From contig JBBCBC010000027.1 in assembly GCA_037126765.1 (NCBI GenBank), positions 5,914,406 through 5,978,405 of the forward strand: DNA of 64,000 bases, read 5' to 3'. Made by a program: the position numbers and the translations under genes. This DNA comes from Stenogyne calaminthoides (taxonomy: Eukaryota > Streptophyta > Magnoliopsida > Lamiales > Lamiaceae). Positions 1 to 10,700 of this stretch are shown here, in pieces (the first letter of the stretch is position 1; each line of letters starts with the position of its first letter). The notes beneath the pieces are model-generated. The model made no database searches. It saw only the letters and a list, made by a program, of their open reading frames with translations, and had not been told where the DNA came from.

Positions 1-59
1 AATCCGTAAAATTAAAACACAATCCTCCAAAGTTATTGTCCTAAAAAAATATTATTCCC
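1..59. mobile_element. Right arm of an M-family MITE, cut by window edge
   Basis: The segment ends in ATATTATTCCC and matches the right half of the complete M copies at 33026-33371 and 45991-46337. Only the right terminal inverted repeat is inside the window. Confidence 0.6.
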
Positions 60-1216
60 AAGAGTATTCATCTGCATAGCAATTAAATGATCGTCTTTCA
101 TTTTTTATTATTCTTTACGGCTACAAAGAAAAATACAATCAGGGTAGTTTATTTACCTTGAATTGAATGAAACATGTACAATGGCGAATATTTAAACAGG
201 CTTTATCCGGCAAAACCCTTCATTATCATCGTATTTTATTATTTCAAATATATGTAAATTTTAATTATTAATATCAGTTCATATTTTAAATTTATTACGA
301 AAGGGAAATAAAATTATTAATTTATTCATAATCCTTAGCATTAGTATTCGACAAAAATCATATCATACGATCTCATGCATGAAACAGGATAAAACTTAAC
401 AGTGATTAAAAATATAAAGCATTTTCTAAACAATGATTGTTTTTGTTCACTTAAATGATAGTTTTTTATACATAATGGTTGAGAGTTTTTGTATGTAACA
501 ATGATACTTAAATAATCGAGTTCATAGCATGAATCAGTCTATACAAGTTTTTGTCAAATGTTAAAGCTCAATGTCCAACTTTATTTTGTCTCACCGTGAA
601 AACAGATCTCATGCAAAAGTGTGTCTTAGTATTTTACTTGAAATTTTTATATAATCATTAATTTTATATATCTATGATATTGGATATTGATATCTTTTAC
701 ATAATTATTAAGATATATTATTGTACGCTTATCTCTATATATCTATTAAATATAAATATTAAATTTTAAAAAAAATGACACATAAACATGATAGTAAATG
801 AATAAATATATAGAATGATAATTTTTTTTCTCAAAATCTAAAAAAAAAAAAAGGATGTGTGAGAGGTTATTTTAGAACAAAAACAAATAAATCAAAATAC
901 AAAGTTTTGACCCGATAAATCGGTCCGATCCACTTTGTGTTTTAATATTCGGGTTGTTTTTAAATCCAATCCAAAATTATTAGAATTATAAAAGTTCAGG
1001 TGGCATATCGATATAAAAAAAAATAAAATTACACATGTGACCAATTTCAAAACTTTTGAAAACTTATACCAAAATTAAAAAGTCAAAACAAATGATACAA
1101 AATTACAACAAAAAACTTGTAATAGCCGGTAAGAAAACACCCCCTGGTATTGAAAACTTTAATAGCCGGGTAAGATTCAAAAGTAGAAAGCCCAACAAAC
1201 AACTTCATTTTTCTTT
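60..1216. other. 5' flank of P1, no gene seen
   Basis: AT-rich DNA, homologous to 33372-34636 (U3) and 46338-47608 (U4). I see no coding sequence. The part at 394-545 is the right arm of a hairpin MITE that is complete in U3 and U4; most of the left arm is missing here. Confidence 0.6.
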
Positions 1217-1224
1217 TATAAATA
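1217..1224 (+). promoter_or_regulatory. TATA box of pseudogene P1
   Basis: TATAAATA lies about 95 bases before the P1 start codon, in the same context (TATAAATATCCC) as the TATA box of gene A1. The core promoter is therefore kept although the gene is broken. Confidence 0.55.
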
Positions 1225-1311
1225 TCCCCACAAGGCAGAAAGTTCGTATCTTTCAAACAAACTACTTTTCTCTCGCCCCAATCATGATGGCGGGTTTCAG
1301 TCTCTGCAAAT

Positions 1312-1404
1312 ATGATGGCGGGTCTTTCGGTTCTTATTGTCGACGGCGATAGTTCCTATCTGAAGAATCTTGAAACTATTCTTAAGAAATACAATTCCAA
1401 TTGA
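1312..1404 (+). pseudogene. P1 (U1) exon 1, type-B response regulator receiver start
   Basis: The reading frame from 1312 gives the first strand and helix of a receiver domain (LSVLIVDGDSSYLKNLE), close to exon 1 of gene A1, but it runs into TGA at 1404, just past the point where A1 is spliced. Another ATG pair at 1284 belongs to a small local duplication of the start region and is in a different frame. The exon end has been amplified into a minisatellite. Together with the lost splice sites of exon 2 and the absence of exon 3, this makes P1 a pseudogene. A truncated 30-residue peptide is the most this exon could encode. Confidence 0.75.
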
Positions 1405-1620
1405 TTTGTAAGAATGAACTTTCTTGGAAAATATTCTTGAATTAAAGAGATTCTTAAGAAATACAATTGCAACTGATTTGAATGAATGAATGAATTTTCT
1501 TGGAAAATAGTCTTGAAACAGATTCTTAAGAAATACAATTGCACTTCATTTGAGTGAATCATTTTTTTTTTCGGAAAATATTCTTGAAACAGATTCTTAA
1601 GAAATACAATTACGAGTTCA
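1378..1620. repeat. Minisatellite grown from the end of P1 exon 1
   Basis: ATTCTTAAGAAATACAATT starts at 1378, 1450, 1522 and 1593, a period of 71-72 bases. The first copy is coding sequence (the ILKKYN end of exon 1) plus the following bases. Later copies diverge in the middle. The same array is present in U3 (34798) and U4 (47731). Confidence 0.85.
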
Positions 1621-1934
1621 ACCCCTCCTACTAACGCAGTCAGAGTTTATTTTTCTTTTGGCTGCATGTGTAACTTATAATCCTGTTTTGCAAGTCTAGG
1701 TCTTGGAAATAATGTTTTTTTAGAACAGTAGCTTACGGCGTTGTGTTACGAATAATGTTGCCTACATGTTACGAATACTGTTGGAACTGATTTGAATGAA
1801 AAAATAAATTGAAATATTTTTGAAAAGGGTCGTGGATTAATCCCTTGCACTCGAGTTTATTTTTCTTTCATAGACTCTCCTGTGAAATTTATTCATACTA
1901 TAAAATTGATTTTATTACATATATCATTATAAAA

Positions 1935-2288
1935 AAATAATGCATTACCTATGAAATTTTTCAATATTTTTTTAATATGCTTAAGAAATTTCCAACTAAA
2001 ATAATTCCGTTAGTAAGGCTTGGCTATAACTTGTCTACAAAATTTTCTAATATAATTGCATTTGGAAATGTAAATTGCCTAGGAAATTATTTGTGTGGGT
2101 AAGCTTACCTATGAAAATTACAAATGTGTAGGTATATTGCTTGTAGGTAATTTGTTTACCCAGCGAATTATTTATATATGTATTTTTTTTCAAAGATTAT
2201 TCTAAAGATTGGTAAGAAAATCCTAGGCAATTCTCCCTTTTTAAGGATCAAATTATTTTTCGTAGGCAATTCTTCATTTTCTTGTAGT
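1935..2288. mobile_element. CACTA-like MITE remnant in P1 intron 1
   Basis: The right end reads TTTTCTTGTAGT, the complement of the common CACTA terminus. Several GCCTACGAAA/CCTAGG-like subterminal motifs lie inside. The left end lacks a clear CACTA terminus, so the boundary is approximate. Further copies are at about 2992-3345, 35336-35710 and 48280-48640, and a fragment is near 9440-9560. Confidence 0.35.
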
Positions 2289-2521
2289 TTATAAACTGAA
2301 ATCATTACTCATATAAAATAACACCTATAGCATTTAATGCTATGATATCAGTTAGAAACGTAATAGTTTATAAGCATGATGGTATCAATTGATAAGTGTT
2401 ACTATAATATTAGTTTATAAGTGTAATTGTATATATTTCATACTACTAACCATGTTGTAAATGATTTGAAAAAAAAAATCTCAGTAAAGACGTCTACTTT
2501 TTCGCATGAGGCAAAAGATAT

Positions 2522-2789
2522 GAGTAAGTTGCGAGAAATGGTCCCATGTGAAATTTCCCTCATGAAAATAATTATTTTTTTTTAACAAAAATGGTCCATA
2601 GGATTTTACAAGCAAAAAACTAAAAAGAATTTTTTGGACCAAATTTTTTTTTGAATATTCTATAAAGACCAAAATTGTTAAATAAAAAATCGAATGGGAC
2701 AATTTCTGCATAAAAAAAGACTAGAAAAAGAACGTAAAACTAAAAGCGCAAAAGAAAAAAATTTACATGAGACCATACGTAGTTTACCC
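2522..2789. mobile_element. MITE inserted in P1 exon 2 (first tandem copy)
   Basis: The inverted ends read GAGTAAGTTGCGAGAAATGG on the left, and on the right ATTTACATGAGACC leading to TTTACCC. It interrupts exon 2 after GTCTACTTTTTCGCATGAGGC. It is a copy of the element at 3583-3845, carried along by the 1,057-bp duplication. Confidence 0.65.
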
Positions 2790-3545
2790 AAAGGCTAATA
2801 TGCTACGAATAATGTTGCCTACATGTTACGAATACTGTTGGAACTGATTTGAATGAAAAAATAAATCGAAATATTTTTGAAAAGGGTCGTGGATTAATCC
2901 CTTGCACTCGAGTTTATTTTTCTTTCATAGACTCTCCTGTGAAATTTATTCATACTATAAAATTGATTTTATTACATATATCATTATAAAAAAATAATGC
3001 ATTACCTACGAAATTTTTCAATATTTTTTTAATATGCTTAAGAAATTTCCAACTAAAATAATTCCGTTAGTAAGGCTTGGCTATAACTTGTCTACAAACT
3101 TTTCTAATATAATTGCATTTGGAAATGTAAATTGCCTAGGAAATTATTTGTGTGGGTAAGCTTACCTATGAAAATTACAAATGTGTAGGTATATTGCTTG
3201 TAGGTAATTTGTTTACCCAGCGAATTATTTATATATGTATTTTTTTTCAAAGATTATTCTAAAGATTGGTAAGAAAATCCTAGGCAATTCTCCCTTTTTA
3301 AGGATCAAATTATTTTTCGTAGGCAATTCTTCATTTTCTTGTAGTTTATAAACTGAAATCATTACTCATATAAAATAACACCTATAGCATTTAATGCTAT
3401 GATATCAGTTAGAAACGTAATAGTTTATAAGCATGATGGTATCAATTGATAAGTGTTACTATAATATTAGTTTATAAGTGTAATTGTATATATTTCATAC
3501 TACTAACCATGTTGTAAATGATTTGAAAAAAAAAAAAAATCTCAA

Positions 3546-3964
3546 TAAAACGCGTCTACTTTTGCGCATGAGGCAAGCATATGAGTAAGTTTAGAAATGG
3601 TCCCATGTGAAATTTCCCTCATGAAAATAATTATTTTTTTTAACAAAAATGGTCCATAGGATTTTACAAGCAAAAACTAAAAGAATTTTTTGGACCAAAT
3701 TTTTTTTTTTGAATATTCTATAAAGACCAAAATTGTTAAATAAAAATCAAATGGGACAATTTCTGCATAAAAAAAGACTAGAAAAGAACGTAAAACTAAA
3801 ACTGCAAAGAAAAAATTTACATGAGACCACTTCTGCAGTTTACCCAAAGGCTAATATGCTTACAAGGAAAAACATGGTGATAAGTGATGTGAACATGAGT
3901 GACATCAACGATGAATTCTTGTTTATTACACATGTCGCTTTCAACTCCGAGATTCCAATAATAA
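3546..3964 (+). pseudogene. P1 (U1) exon 2, split by a MITE
   Basis: The exon 2 halves are at 3546-3582 and 3846-3964, separated by a MITE. The second half encodes MVISDVNMSDINDEFLFITHV, which contains the phospho-acceptor Asp of the receiver. Lesions are visible: the acceptor AG is AA (TCAA/TAAA), the MITE adds about 260 bases, a 12-base segment found in A1 (GAGAGATTTGAG) is missing, and the donor GT is CT (ATAACTGAG instead of ATAAGTGAG). It could not be spliced as in gene A1. Confidence 0.75.
3583..3845. mobile_element. MITE inserted in P1 exon 2 (second tandem copy)
   Basis: About 263 bases with imperfect terminal inverted repeats of about 30 bases. The U4 copy (48870-49131) has the best ends: GGGTAAGTTGCAGAAATGG against its complement near GCAATTTACCC. 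The flanks AGCATAT and GGCTAATAT look like a decayed 9-base target duplication, which would suit a Mutator-type origin. Confidence 0.65.
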
Positions 3965-4277
3965 CTGAGTTTATTGTCTTCTTCTCTACATACACGTATA
4001 TATAATATTACACAAATTTTTCTGTACGAAACTTGTTCATAATGTAAAACTGATACCGTTATATTATAAATTAATATTATTGCTCTTATAAATTAATACC
4101 AATAATATTTAATATTATAATCTTAGTTTATAAATGTAATGATATTAGTTGTAAAAATTTCATACTACAAACAAGTTTCATTAGAGACCTACTCATCATA
4201 TTCTATTTCGTATTATTATATAAATTAAGTTTTCTTAAAAAAAAATCCTTTTTTATCCCAAAATAACCCCATTTTAT

Positions 4278-4718
4278 GGGAAAATGATTTTCTAGAAAAA
4301 TAACTTTAGGACTTGTGTTTTGAGGACAATAATTCTACAAACTTGGAAATGTAGAATAATACGGTTTAAAATATAAAAATATAGGATAATATGTTTTAAA
4401 ATCTGTAAATACAGGAAAATTGAGCCCAAATAAGCTCAAATCTGGCTGACATATCATGTGAGTTTCGGGCTTGATTGTCCTACATTTACAGATTTTTAGA
4501 ACACATTGTCATATATTTATAAATTTTAAAACATATTGTTCAATATTTACAAGTTTTTAAAATATATTGTCCTTTATTTCCAAGCCCATAAAATTATTGT
4601 CCTTAAAACACAAACCCCCAATGCAATGTCCTTAAAAAAACATTACAATAGAAAACTGTCCTTAAAACACGAACCCCCAATTTAATGTCCTTAAAAAACA
4701 TTACAATAGAAAATATTG
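4278..4718. mobile_element. M-family MITE replacing P1 exon 3
   Basis: Near-palindromic element: left-arm motifs (GGACAATAATTCTAC, TTGGAAATGTAG) reappear inverted on the right (TTTCCAAGCCC, AAATTATTGTCC). The right terminus is duplicated, with CACAAACCCCC and CACGAACCCCC followed by matching tails. It sits exactly where intron 2, exon 3 and most of exon 4 of P1 should be. Confidence 0.65.
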
Positions 4719-5089
4719 TTAGCCATTTGCGGGTCTGTTTCTTCATAATATATCTTTTCCCCGACTAAATCTTGATTTTCTGATTGATGTTGCATTTAAT
4801 TATACTTTCAGAAGCATCGACTTAATCTCACTAAAGACGCTAAAAAATTAAAGAAGCTGCTGCAAATATCCACCTCCAACAACAACCTCCTGTTAACGGT
4901 GGATAAAATTTTCAGATTCAGAATCAGGTGGCTAGACGAATTAACCACTACCAGGGTGGACAAAACTTTCAGATTCATAATCAGGACTTTCAGATTCATA
5001 ATCAGGTCGCCAACCGCGTTAAACATTACCAGGGACTCAATCAACATGTTCATAATTTACTAGTACATTGTAATCAGCGTATTTTTAAA
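4719..5089 (+). pseudogene. P1 (U1) exon 4 tail and exon 5
   Basis: The last 14 bases of exon 4 (TTAGCCATTTGCGG, with CAG changed to CGG) are followed by intron 4 and a good acceptor TTTCAG. Exon 5 starts at 4812 with K-H-R-L-N-L, the end of the GARP domain as in gene A1. The frame shifts soon after and reaches TAG. It carries short tandem repeats of TTCAGATTCATAATCAGG that differ in number from the U4 copy. Homology to exon 5 stops near 5075-5089, where the P2 5' flank begins. Confidence 0.7.
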
Positions 5090-6304
5090 GTGGAAGAGTG
5101 GTTTCTGCATATTTTTTTATTTTTAGATTTTCCGGTCAGTTTAGATTCGGTAAACCGATTTGATATACAAACTTTTTTTAAACCTGACTCAGAATCCTAT
5201 CCAAATTATTAGGATTACAAAAGTCAAGTGACGCTTCGAAATTAAAGAGAAAACAAAATAATTTGAAAACTTGAAGGACCATAAATAAAAGTGTTTTTTG
5301 ACTACAAAAACTAATACCTATTGAATATACTACTATACATTTACCTCTATATTTCTATTTTATATGATAAATGTAAAATAAAATTATAAAAATCTCAAAA
5401 AAAAAAAAAAAATAGCGATGTGTGATTCTCCAAATTAATTACATTGCAAATAATCGCGTTTGTGGAGACCAAATTCTTCAACGTGGCCGACTTTCACTTG
5501 GTATATTGAAAACCTCTAATAGCTGCCGTTAAGACTCATAGGTTGAAGGCCTTGCAACAACTATCGGACAAAGCTTTACATTTGAAAATGCACAAATTTT
5601 AAAGAATAAGCTTTACATTTGAAAATGCACAAATTTCAAAGAATATATTAAATGTATTGTTGGGTATATTAAAAAAATTAGACTCGAGTCAACTAAAAAG
5701 TATTGTAGGTAACAGACCAAGATTGATAAGTCTACTACTCTACCACACAAATCAGCTTCCAACGAGAAGTCTAGCTTGATCCTGGCCTATTTCCACCTCT
5801 TTCGGGGGTGCAAGGGAATGTATTTGAACGCTACTAAAGCTTATTTTTTTTAATTTACTTGTAAGATCTGGAATTTGCTATACTCAAAAAAAGAAAATTA
5901 TATAATAAATTTCAAGACATGAGAAGCACTTATATACCAACATAAAACTGCTTTTAAATTATTTTCCGTTAGAATTTTCTGATTGATTTAAAAAAAAAAT
6001 AGAATCACATATAGACAACCATCATTTTCTTTTTGAGCAGAACAATCGTGCAAAACATATGCAAAACAGATTTGGATCATTGTGTGGAGTTTGAATCACA
6101 AATGGTCTCATAACTTAATTTAGCATCAAATAGATTTATTCCCATAATTCTTTTGTCGTCGATTTAGTCCCAATAACTTTGACAATTTGACCAGTGCATC
6201 TCAAGAATTGTTTATTTTTTCTCCATTGTTTTTTGTTTGGGTATTGTCTTTTATGATGTATATTGATCATGTATGTATAACTAATGTATGTATTAACTAA
6301 TTAG
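5090..6304. other. 5' flank of P2, no gene seen
   Basis: AT-rich DNA conserved in U2 (19154-20354) and U4 (50390-51604). P2 has no recognisable exon 1 or 2 here. The last part (about 6240-6304) is the end of intron 2, ending in ATTAG before exon 3. A direct repeat containing AGCTTTACATTTGAAAATGC occurs at 5571 and 5607. Confidence 0.5.
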
Positions 6305-7692
6305 TGATGTCGAATGATGGAGAAAACAACAAGGTGATGAAAGGCCCTCAATGTGGTGCTTGTAATTTCCTTCATAAGCCTATAGAGCCGAAAGATATCC
6401 AATTTATATGGCAAAACGTGTATCGCAAAAGAATGTATGAAATTGAAGGAGGAAAAGAAGATAGTCGTACTACTGAAATTGGTAGGGATGGATCGATTGC
6501 TGGAAATAAAAGAGGAGGAGAAAGTGGCGGTGATACTTCTAGCCCCAAGAAACCCAGACTAATTTGGACTAATGAACTGCATGAGAAGTTCAAGAAAGCT
6601 GTGGAAATAAGTGGTCCCAACTGTAAGTTTGTCATCCACCAATCAATATTAATTAATTAATTGAGATCATATCATGAATCAGTTGTTAATATATTTCATA
6701 TATACACGCTCCAAGAAAATACTCGAATAGATGGGAACCAACTCTGTCACAAGAGAACAAGTTGCTAGCCATTTGCAGGTCTGTTTCTCTACTAATGTAT
6801 CTTTCCCTCGATTAGACTAAATGTTGATGTTCTGATTGATGTTGCATTTAATTATACTTTCAGAAGCATCAACTTAATCTGTCTAGAGACGCTGAAAAAG
6901 AAGCTCTTGCAAATATGAATCTCCAACAAAAGCCTCCTATTATGCTTCGACATAGGAACAACGAAAATGGTGGACAAAACTTTAAAATTCAGAACCAGGT
7001 TGCCAGCTCGTAATTACACCTTTCATGCTCCTCCAATGTTGATGGGTTTCCCAGCTGTATCCGAACACATTAATCCACGTACTACCACGATGAGTACCAA
7101 CAACGAGTCTCCTGTTATGCTTCAGAACTTCCAGATTCAGAACTAGGTCGCCAATTGCATTAACCATTACCAGGCACTCAATCGACATGTTCAGAATTCC
7201 TCCAACCAATTTGAATTCGGGATGCCACAATCAGTTCAATATGAAAGTGTTCTTTTAGATGAAGGATTCCATGCTCCTACACGGTTGACGGGTTTCCCAG
7301 CTGTACCCGAACACATTAATCCACATGCTACCATGATGACAACCAGCAGCGCACAGAACGTGGAATTCGGTGATGTTGATCCATCGCAACTACTTTCAAC
7401 GTTTAACAACATGGACGAGCAGCTGAACGTGGAAACCGGATTTTATCATGAGAATCAGATTTCTGCCCTCCCAGATGCTTTTGGTTACAGTGATCAAAGT
7501 ACGAGCAGTGTTGCAACCAATCCAAATGCCAACACTGGTTTTCATCTGAGCAGAACGTGCATGAGGAATTCATTGATGAATTATTTAATATAATTTATTC
7601 TCCCGTCCTCCCAAACACGTTTGATGGCAGTGATCCAAACGACACTACTGTTGATTCTACTCACACCTATCCCAAAAATGATTCAGACTCAT
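6305..7692 (+). pseudogene. P2 (U1), type-B response regulator lacking exons 1-2
   Basis: Exon 3 (6305-6622) is open and encodes the end of the receiver (MMSNDGENNK, then a CNFLHKPI loop with the conserved Lys), a linker, and the start of the GARP domain (KKPRLIWTNELHEKF). Exon 4 (6708-6778) has lost its acceptor (ACAG is now ACAC) and has TAG where A1 has TTG in the KKILEL helix. Exon 5 (6864-7692) stops at 7011-7013. It also contains a diverged internal duplication, so the FHAP..GFPAV..EHINP block occurs twice, and a second in-frame TAG near 7144. The original stop TAA is TCA. The same main lesions occur in U2 and U4, so P2 died before the array expanded. Confidence 0.85.
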
Positions 7693-8055
7693 CAACCTTT
7701 TTTATCATTTGAGATATTATCTTATCCTACGTGACAAGAATTTGAACAAATTTTAACGTTCGTTATTTCTTTCTTATTTTCTGATGTCATTTTTATGTAC
7801 AGATCGAATATTGATCCTTAATGGTTGGGAACCTTATAAATTTTTGTTATTTTTTTTTACTAGATACGAATAGGAGGATGTCTATTTATTATTTAAGGAT
7901 TAGAGTTTTTGTAGTTCGTTAACTTTGTTTTGTTTTGAAATTGGTCCAATTATTTTAATTTTTTTATTTTCGTCCTTATAAATTATCAAAATTTTTGAAA
8001 TTGATCATTTAACTCACTTAAGAAAGTTAAGTACTAGACAGGTAATCGCTACATA
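7693..8055. other. 3' flank of P2, no gene seen
   Basis: AT-rich. Part of it (GTAGTTCG...GTTTTGAAATTGGTCC, about 7910-7950) resembles the 3' flank of gene A (17870-17910), as expected for paralogues. Confidence 0.4.
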
Positions 8056-8310
8056 TTTAATTTTTTTTTCTTTAATTTTAAAACTGACTTTATTACTCCT
8101 AATAATTTTTTGTCGTAATTTTTTAGCGTATTTTATATTTAATTATTTTGTTTTTTTCTTTAATTTTGAACTAGACTACTTTAATCCTAATAATTTTGGA
8201 TCGAATTTTTTTAACATATTTCATATTTAATTATTTTATTTTTTTCTTTAATTTTGAACTAGACTTTTTTAATCCTAATAATTTTGGGTCGAAATTTTTT
8301 AGAGTATTTT
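8056..8310. repeat. Three-copy AT-rich tandem repeat, about 82-88 bp
   Basis: Units start at 8056, 8138 and 8226, each with TTTCTTTAATTTT, a GAACTAGACT-like core and TAATCCTAATAATTTT. The same three copies are in U2 (about 22106-22362) and U4 (about 62518-62775). Confidence 0.7.
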
Positions 8311-9440
8311 TTAATCCTCATAACATTTATATGGGCCGGGAGTGTATATGTGAGAGAAGGATTTAATTTTTGGGAAATGATTTTACTTATTTGAAGAAAG
8401 CAGGGGATAGTAATAGAGGAGTTGATATAAAATTTTGGTCTCCATTTGTTGTTCCTATATTTTGGTCTTTTTTCCACCGAAAAACATAAAATTTTGTCTT
8501 TCTTTTTTTATCAACACAAGTCACATGTAGTTAATTGGGGTTTCCCGAGTTTGTAGTTAACGTGGACGTTAAAAATTCATTGTTTCCGAACTTGGGAGAA
8601 ATTTTCTTGTTCTTTCTAATTTTTAAGAAAAATGAACTTTTCTTTTAACGATCGGTATTCACATCGATCTGAGCTAAAGGAAACCCGCATTTTAACCGAT
8701 ACGTGACTTGCGCATGACTGAAAATGATAAAATTTTCTATTTTTCGATAAAAATGGGACCAAAATTGAACAATCGAAATAGTTAGGAGACCAAAATTAGA
8801 TAGTTAATTTTTTGGAACAAAAAACGAATTACAGGAAAGTTATGGAACCAAAAAACTTTTTTTCTCCAAAAAACTTTATCCTATTATTTATGGTTATGAC
8901 TTGTGCCTATCTCATCCCTTCCCTAATTGCCATTCTCTATTTCGTTACTTCCCACCAATCCCTCCACTTGATTCCCACTCGCTCACCAATTCCTCCCTCT
9001 CTAAATATGTCTTTACTCGATTTTTTTCGTCTCCATTTTGTTTGTTCATTTTTTTTTTTTTTCTGTCTTCGTCGAGGTTCGAGCAGAGTTGAAATTTGAT
9101 TCGAAACAAGTAGGAAAACTGATGGAATAGTTGGAACCGATGAAGGCGACGCTGCCGCTACAGATGGGAGAGAGGCGGTGGTTTTGAACAGAGGTGAGAA
9201 TCCAATTTTCAAATCCCTATTTTTTTTTTTTAAATATACAAATGAAATGAGAGATTGAGAATTTAAAGAGTGGGTATAGGATGAAGGAATAAAATAGAGA
9301 GTGAGAATTAAGGGTAGAATTCCACCAAGGACAAAGAAAGACATTTTTTAGAAATTGGGCAAAAAAGATGATGGACACTTGAAATTTTACATTTTGTATA
9401 AATTCTCAAAACCAAGGGTCCGCAAACTGTCTATACATTT
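8311..9440. other. AT-rich stretch with an unidentified possible exon fragment
   Basis: Mostly featureless. At 9068-9199 the base composition becomes balanced. One frame (TDGIVGTDEGDAAATDG, then REAVVLNRG) runs up to GTGAGA, a plausible splice donor, preceded by pyrimidine-rich DNA. In U4 a CTATAAATATG lies about 100 bases upstream. I do not recognise the peptide, and it may be a fragment of a captured gene or chance. Copies are at about 23117-23245 and 63530-63655. Confidence 0.25.
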
Positions 9441-10182
9441 GTAATTTTCGTAGGAAAAAAAATTACCTACACAATTAATTCCTAGACAATTTATATTTCC
9501 GTGAGACAATTTATTTTTTAGTTTAAAAAATGACCTACAAATAATTAATTTACCTATGAGTTCTGAATGAAAGCATGAAGTTGGCGTGAAAGGCAAGGCG
9601 GCAAGTGGCAAGAGAAAGTGTTATACTTTAATCATCATCAAAGATGTTGTCCCATATTTCATTGGGGTTACAACAAGATACGCAAGATTATCAAGAATGT
9701 CCTTGATTTTTTTATTTTTTTTTTGCGGTTATTTTCTTTTATTTTTGAATATCTTATAGATTTGGTTTGATCTGGTCCTTTAGGATAGATTTTTGGTCCT
9801 TTTCCTCTTTAAATAGGTTGAGGACGTTTTTTTCTTTAGGAAACAATTGACAACTTTGTCAAAACTCAATAGATCTCTTGTCAGTAGACTGATAAAACTC
9901 TAGAAATAAAATAAAAGAATACACCCATAAGAGCATATACAATTCAGGTGCTTAGTTAATATCTTCAAATATACCAGCCAAGGTAAGATAATAAAACTAA
10001 ATCACTTTAAAAAACAAAACTGGAACAGAGGAGAAAACTATGTTCCTGAGTTTGAACATTAAAACAATTTTTTCAATAGCACAAAGGGCAGGTTTAAGCA
10101 CTGAAGAGAGGGATTGCTAGAAAACAAAATATGTGAATTCATAGCAAATCTAAAAGACAGAATTACAGTAACTATTGATAAT
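9441..10182. other. Intergenic DNA between P2 and MITE M2
   Basis: This holds a CACTA-like fragment (about 9440-9560) and a segment from 9573 (CATGAAGTTGGCGTGAAAGG) that also occurs at 38196 in U3, followed by about 600 AT-rich bases shared by U1, U2 and U3. No gene is recognised. Confidence 0.4.
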
Positions 10183-10240
10183 GGGGATAATTTTTTTAGG
10201 ACAATAACTTAGGGAGGGTTGTGTTTTAAGGACAATAATT
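10183..10240. mobile_element. M-family MITE M2, left part
   Basis: Starts GGGGATAATTTTTTTAGG. The element is split by Copia1 after ACAATAATT and resumes at 14440 (TAATTTTATGGG). The uninterrupted version is at 38982-39236 in U3. The right terminus of M2 is missing in every unit. Confidence 0.6.
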
Positions 10241-10654
10241 TGTTGGGTTGTGGAGCCTGAGTCGGAGAAGGGATCCAGCAAGGGCGAGGCGCTCGACCAT
10301 GGTGTTAGGTCGAGCACTTCTGCTCGACCAAAGGAGGTCGAGATTTGACGGAGACGAGCATTGAGAGGCCGAGCTAGCGATCGATCGAAGCGGAACCGCT
10401 CGACCAAGGCCCTTGTGGTCGGCGGGTTCAGCTATCTTGGCGTGAATTAGGGCTTTGGCCCATGTCTCATTTAAATACCTTGACTCATTGTATTTGCCTC
10501 TTTGTACGAAAATAACACACGAAAATAGTGAATCTCCTGGCTTGGTAGTGCCCCCAGACGTAGTCATTCCTGACGAACTGGGTAACCAAATTGTTTGTCT
10601 CTAAATTCCGTAGTTCCATTATTTTCTCCATAATTGCTTGTTTAATTCCTAACA
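10241..10654 (+). repeat. Copia1 5' LTR (U1)
   Basis: TGTTGGGTTGTGG...CCTAACA. The U3 region is dense in GCTCGACC and its complement GGTCGAGC, including a half-palindrome pair around CCATGG. The R/U5 part holds TTTAAATACC, a possible TATA-like element. Confidence 0.9.
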
Positions 10655-10700
10655 ACTGGTATCAAGAGCATCGGGTTAAAGGGATCTGTGGAGAGCAATT

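Larger units (their letters stand above)
1747..3860. repeat. 1,057-bp direct tandem duplication in P1 intron 1/exon 2
   Basis: Bases 1747-2803 recur at 2804-3860 with only scattered differences. Each copy carries a CACTA-like remnant, the start of exon 2 and a MITE. The junction TATGCT/ACGAAT joins the middle of exon 2 back to intron 1. U4 has a single copy, so the duplication is specific to U1 (U3 is deleted here). Confidence 0.9.

Noticed and set aside
1056..1352. 98-residue ORF before P1 exon 1
   Set aside because: It spans the promoter and crosses exon 1 in the wrong frame.
1378..1620. CRISPR-like array
   Set aside because: Repeats are contiguous with no unique spacers, derive from an exon, and the DNA is eukaryotic.
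6372..6635. 87-residue ORF on the minus strand, repeated in U2 and U4
   Set aside because: Antisense shadow of P2 exon 3, with no domain of its own.
6304..6660. A 118-residue single-exon gene starting MMSNDGEN
   Set aside because: It is exon 3 of a five-exon gene read into intron 3. The first 'Met' is GTG at the splice junction.
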